Source: Chroogloeocystis siderophila 5.2 s.c.1 (GTDB lineage: Bacteria > Cyanobacteriota > Cyanobacteriia > Cyanobacteriales > Chroococcidiopsidaceae). From it: a DNA stretch of 64,000 nt. The stretch spans positions 186,001-250,000 of the forward strand of contig NZ_MRCC01000006.1 in the NCBI RefSeq assembly GCF_001904655.1, written 5' to 3'. Both the position numbers and the translations under genes were made by a program. Positions 63,674-64,000 of this stretch are shown here, in pieces (positions within the stretch are counted from its first letter, which is position 1; each line of letters opens with the position of its first letter). Under the pieces are notes generated by a model. The model saw nothing but the letters and a program-made list of their open reading frames with translations. It did no database searches and was not told where the DNA came from.

Positions 63674-64000
63674 ATGAAATACGATCCTGAAAAACACCAT
63701 CGCCGATCGATTCGCCTCAAAGGATACGATTACTCTTCAGCAGGTGCCTATTTCATTACAATCTGTACACATCAACGAAGATGTTTGTTTGGAGTAATTA
63801 GAAACGGGGTCATGGAGTTAAATGCGTATGGACAAATTGTAGCAGAATGTTGGCAACAAATCCCGCAACATTTTCCCAGGGTTCAATTAGATGCATTTGT
63901 GGTAATGCCCAATCACGTTCATGGAATTTTGATGATAACCAATAACGGTAGGGACATGGCAATATCCGATGACGGTAGCATTGCCATGTCCCTACCAGGG
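63674..64000 (+). mobile_element. REP-associated tyrosine transposase (RAYT), partial; runs off window
   Basis: ATG at 63674. The N-terminal 109 residues include HHRRSIRLKGYDYSSAGAYFITICTHQRRCLFG and the HUH motif FVVMPNHVHGILMI, typical of RAYT (Y1/IS200-like) transposases. The reading continues NNGRDMAISDDGSIAMSLPG, encoded by an inverted repeat. The catalytic Tyr region would be beyond the window. A chromosomal domesticated transposase that mobilises REP hairpins is the usual role. Confidence 0.85.
63947..63996. repeat. REP-like hairpin with GTAG tetranucleotide inside RAYT coding sequence
   Basis: GGTAGGGACATGGCAAT (63947-63963) and ATTGCCATGTCCCTACC (63980-63996) are perfect inverted 17-bp arms separated by 16 bases. 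The left arm begins with GGTAG, containing the GTAG tetranucleotide recognised by RAYT enzymes next to REP hairpins. It lies in the middle of an open reading frame and adds about 17 codons in frame. Confidence 0.75.

Overview
The window comes from a cyanobacterial chromosome, read here without database access. It carries a full phycocyanin operon, photosystem II genes (psbB, psbT, psbY), iron-stress chlorophyll proteins (isiA), thf1/psb29 and rpaB, and it is dense in the HIP1 octamer GCGATCGC typical of cyanobacteria. Moderate GC, tandem cpcG genes, a CP43'-PsaL fusion and many short interspersed repeats suggest a non-marine unicellular or filamentous lineage such as the Chroococcidiopsis/Gloeocapsopsis/Chroogloeocystis group. 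That placement is inference.

Layout. 1-6.2 kb: partial NDH-2, a heme-catalase remnant, and a leftward iron-starvation operon (isiA, isiA-psaL fusion, isiB, alpha/beta hydrolase) with an iron-box-like site. 6.3-8.3 kb: thf1 and a Ca2+/Na+ antiporter. 8.4-15.3 kb: leftward cpcBACDDEFGGG operon. 15.9-19.5 kb: RluD-type pseudouridine synthase, cobA-sirB (siroheme/corrin) and a Mn-catalase. 19.9-30.7 kb: M16 peptidase, map, broken vat-like acetyltransferase, amidase, GH1 glucosidase, HAD phosphatase, Crp-like regulator, RHH protein and rpaB. 30.8-38.3 kb: a leftward nitrosative-stress island (qNOR, hypothetical, broken thioredoxin-reductase-like gene, unknown 152-aa protein, truncated hemoglobin, cupin, methyltransferase), preceded by a WYL regulator and a DUF433 gene. 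38.7-50.4 kb: CRTISO-like oxidoreductase, broken MAPEG gene, metK, HAD, rpsA, nrdR, psbT-psbB, mnmG. 50.6-55.5 kb: tRNA-His, several conserved cyanobacterial proteins, gamma-carbonic anhydrase, psbY, rplT-rpmI. 55.6-63.3 kb: broken SDR, LEA-like secreted protein, class III ADH and S-formylglutathione hydrolase flanking rbp-rpsU, glutathionyl-hydroquinone reductase, aminotransferase. The right end has a 41-aa membrane microprotein and a REP-associated transposase (RAYT) cut by the window edge.

How the parts fit. Three stress themes recur: iron limitation (isiA cluster; Mn-catalase beside a dead heme catalase), NO handling (qNOR, truncated hemoglobin, class III ADH that can also reduce S-nitrosoglutathione) and light harvesting with its regulator RpaB.

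The strongest candidate for something undescribed is the NO island. Two of its intergenic regions carry the same perfect palindrome TGAGCTAGCTCA, each exactly 32 nt upstream of a GATAGT hexamer, which looks like a shared activator-dependent promoter. Other notable items are a GTAG-type REP hairpin inside the RAYT coding sequence, two short membrane proteins, and five disrupted accessory genes, two of them with small tandem duplications.
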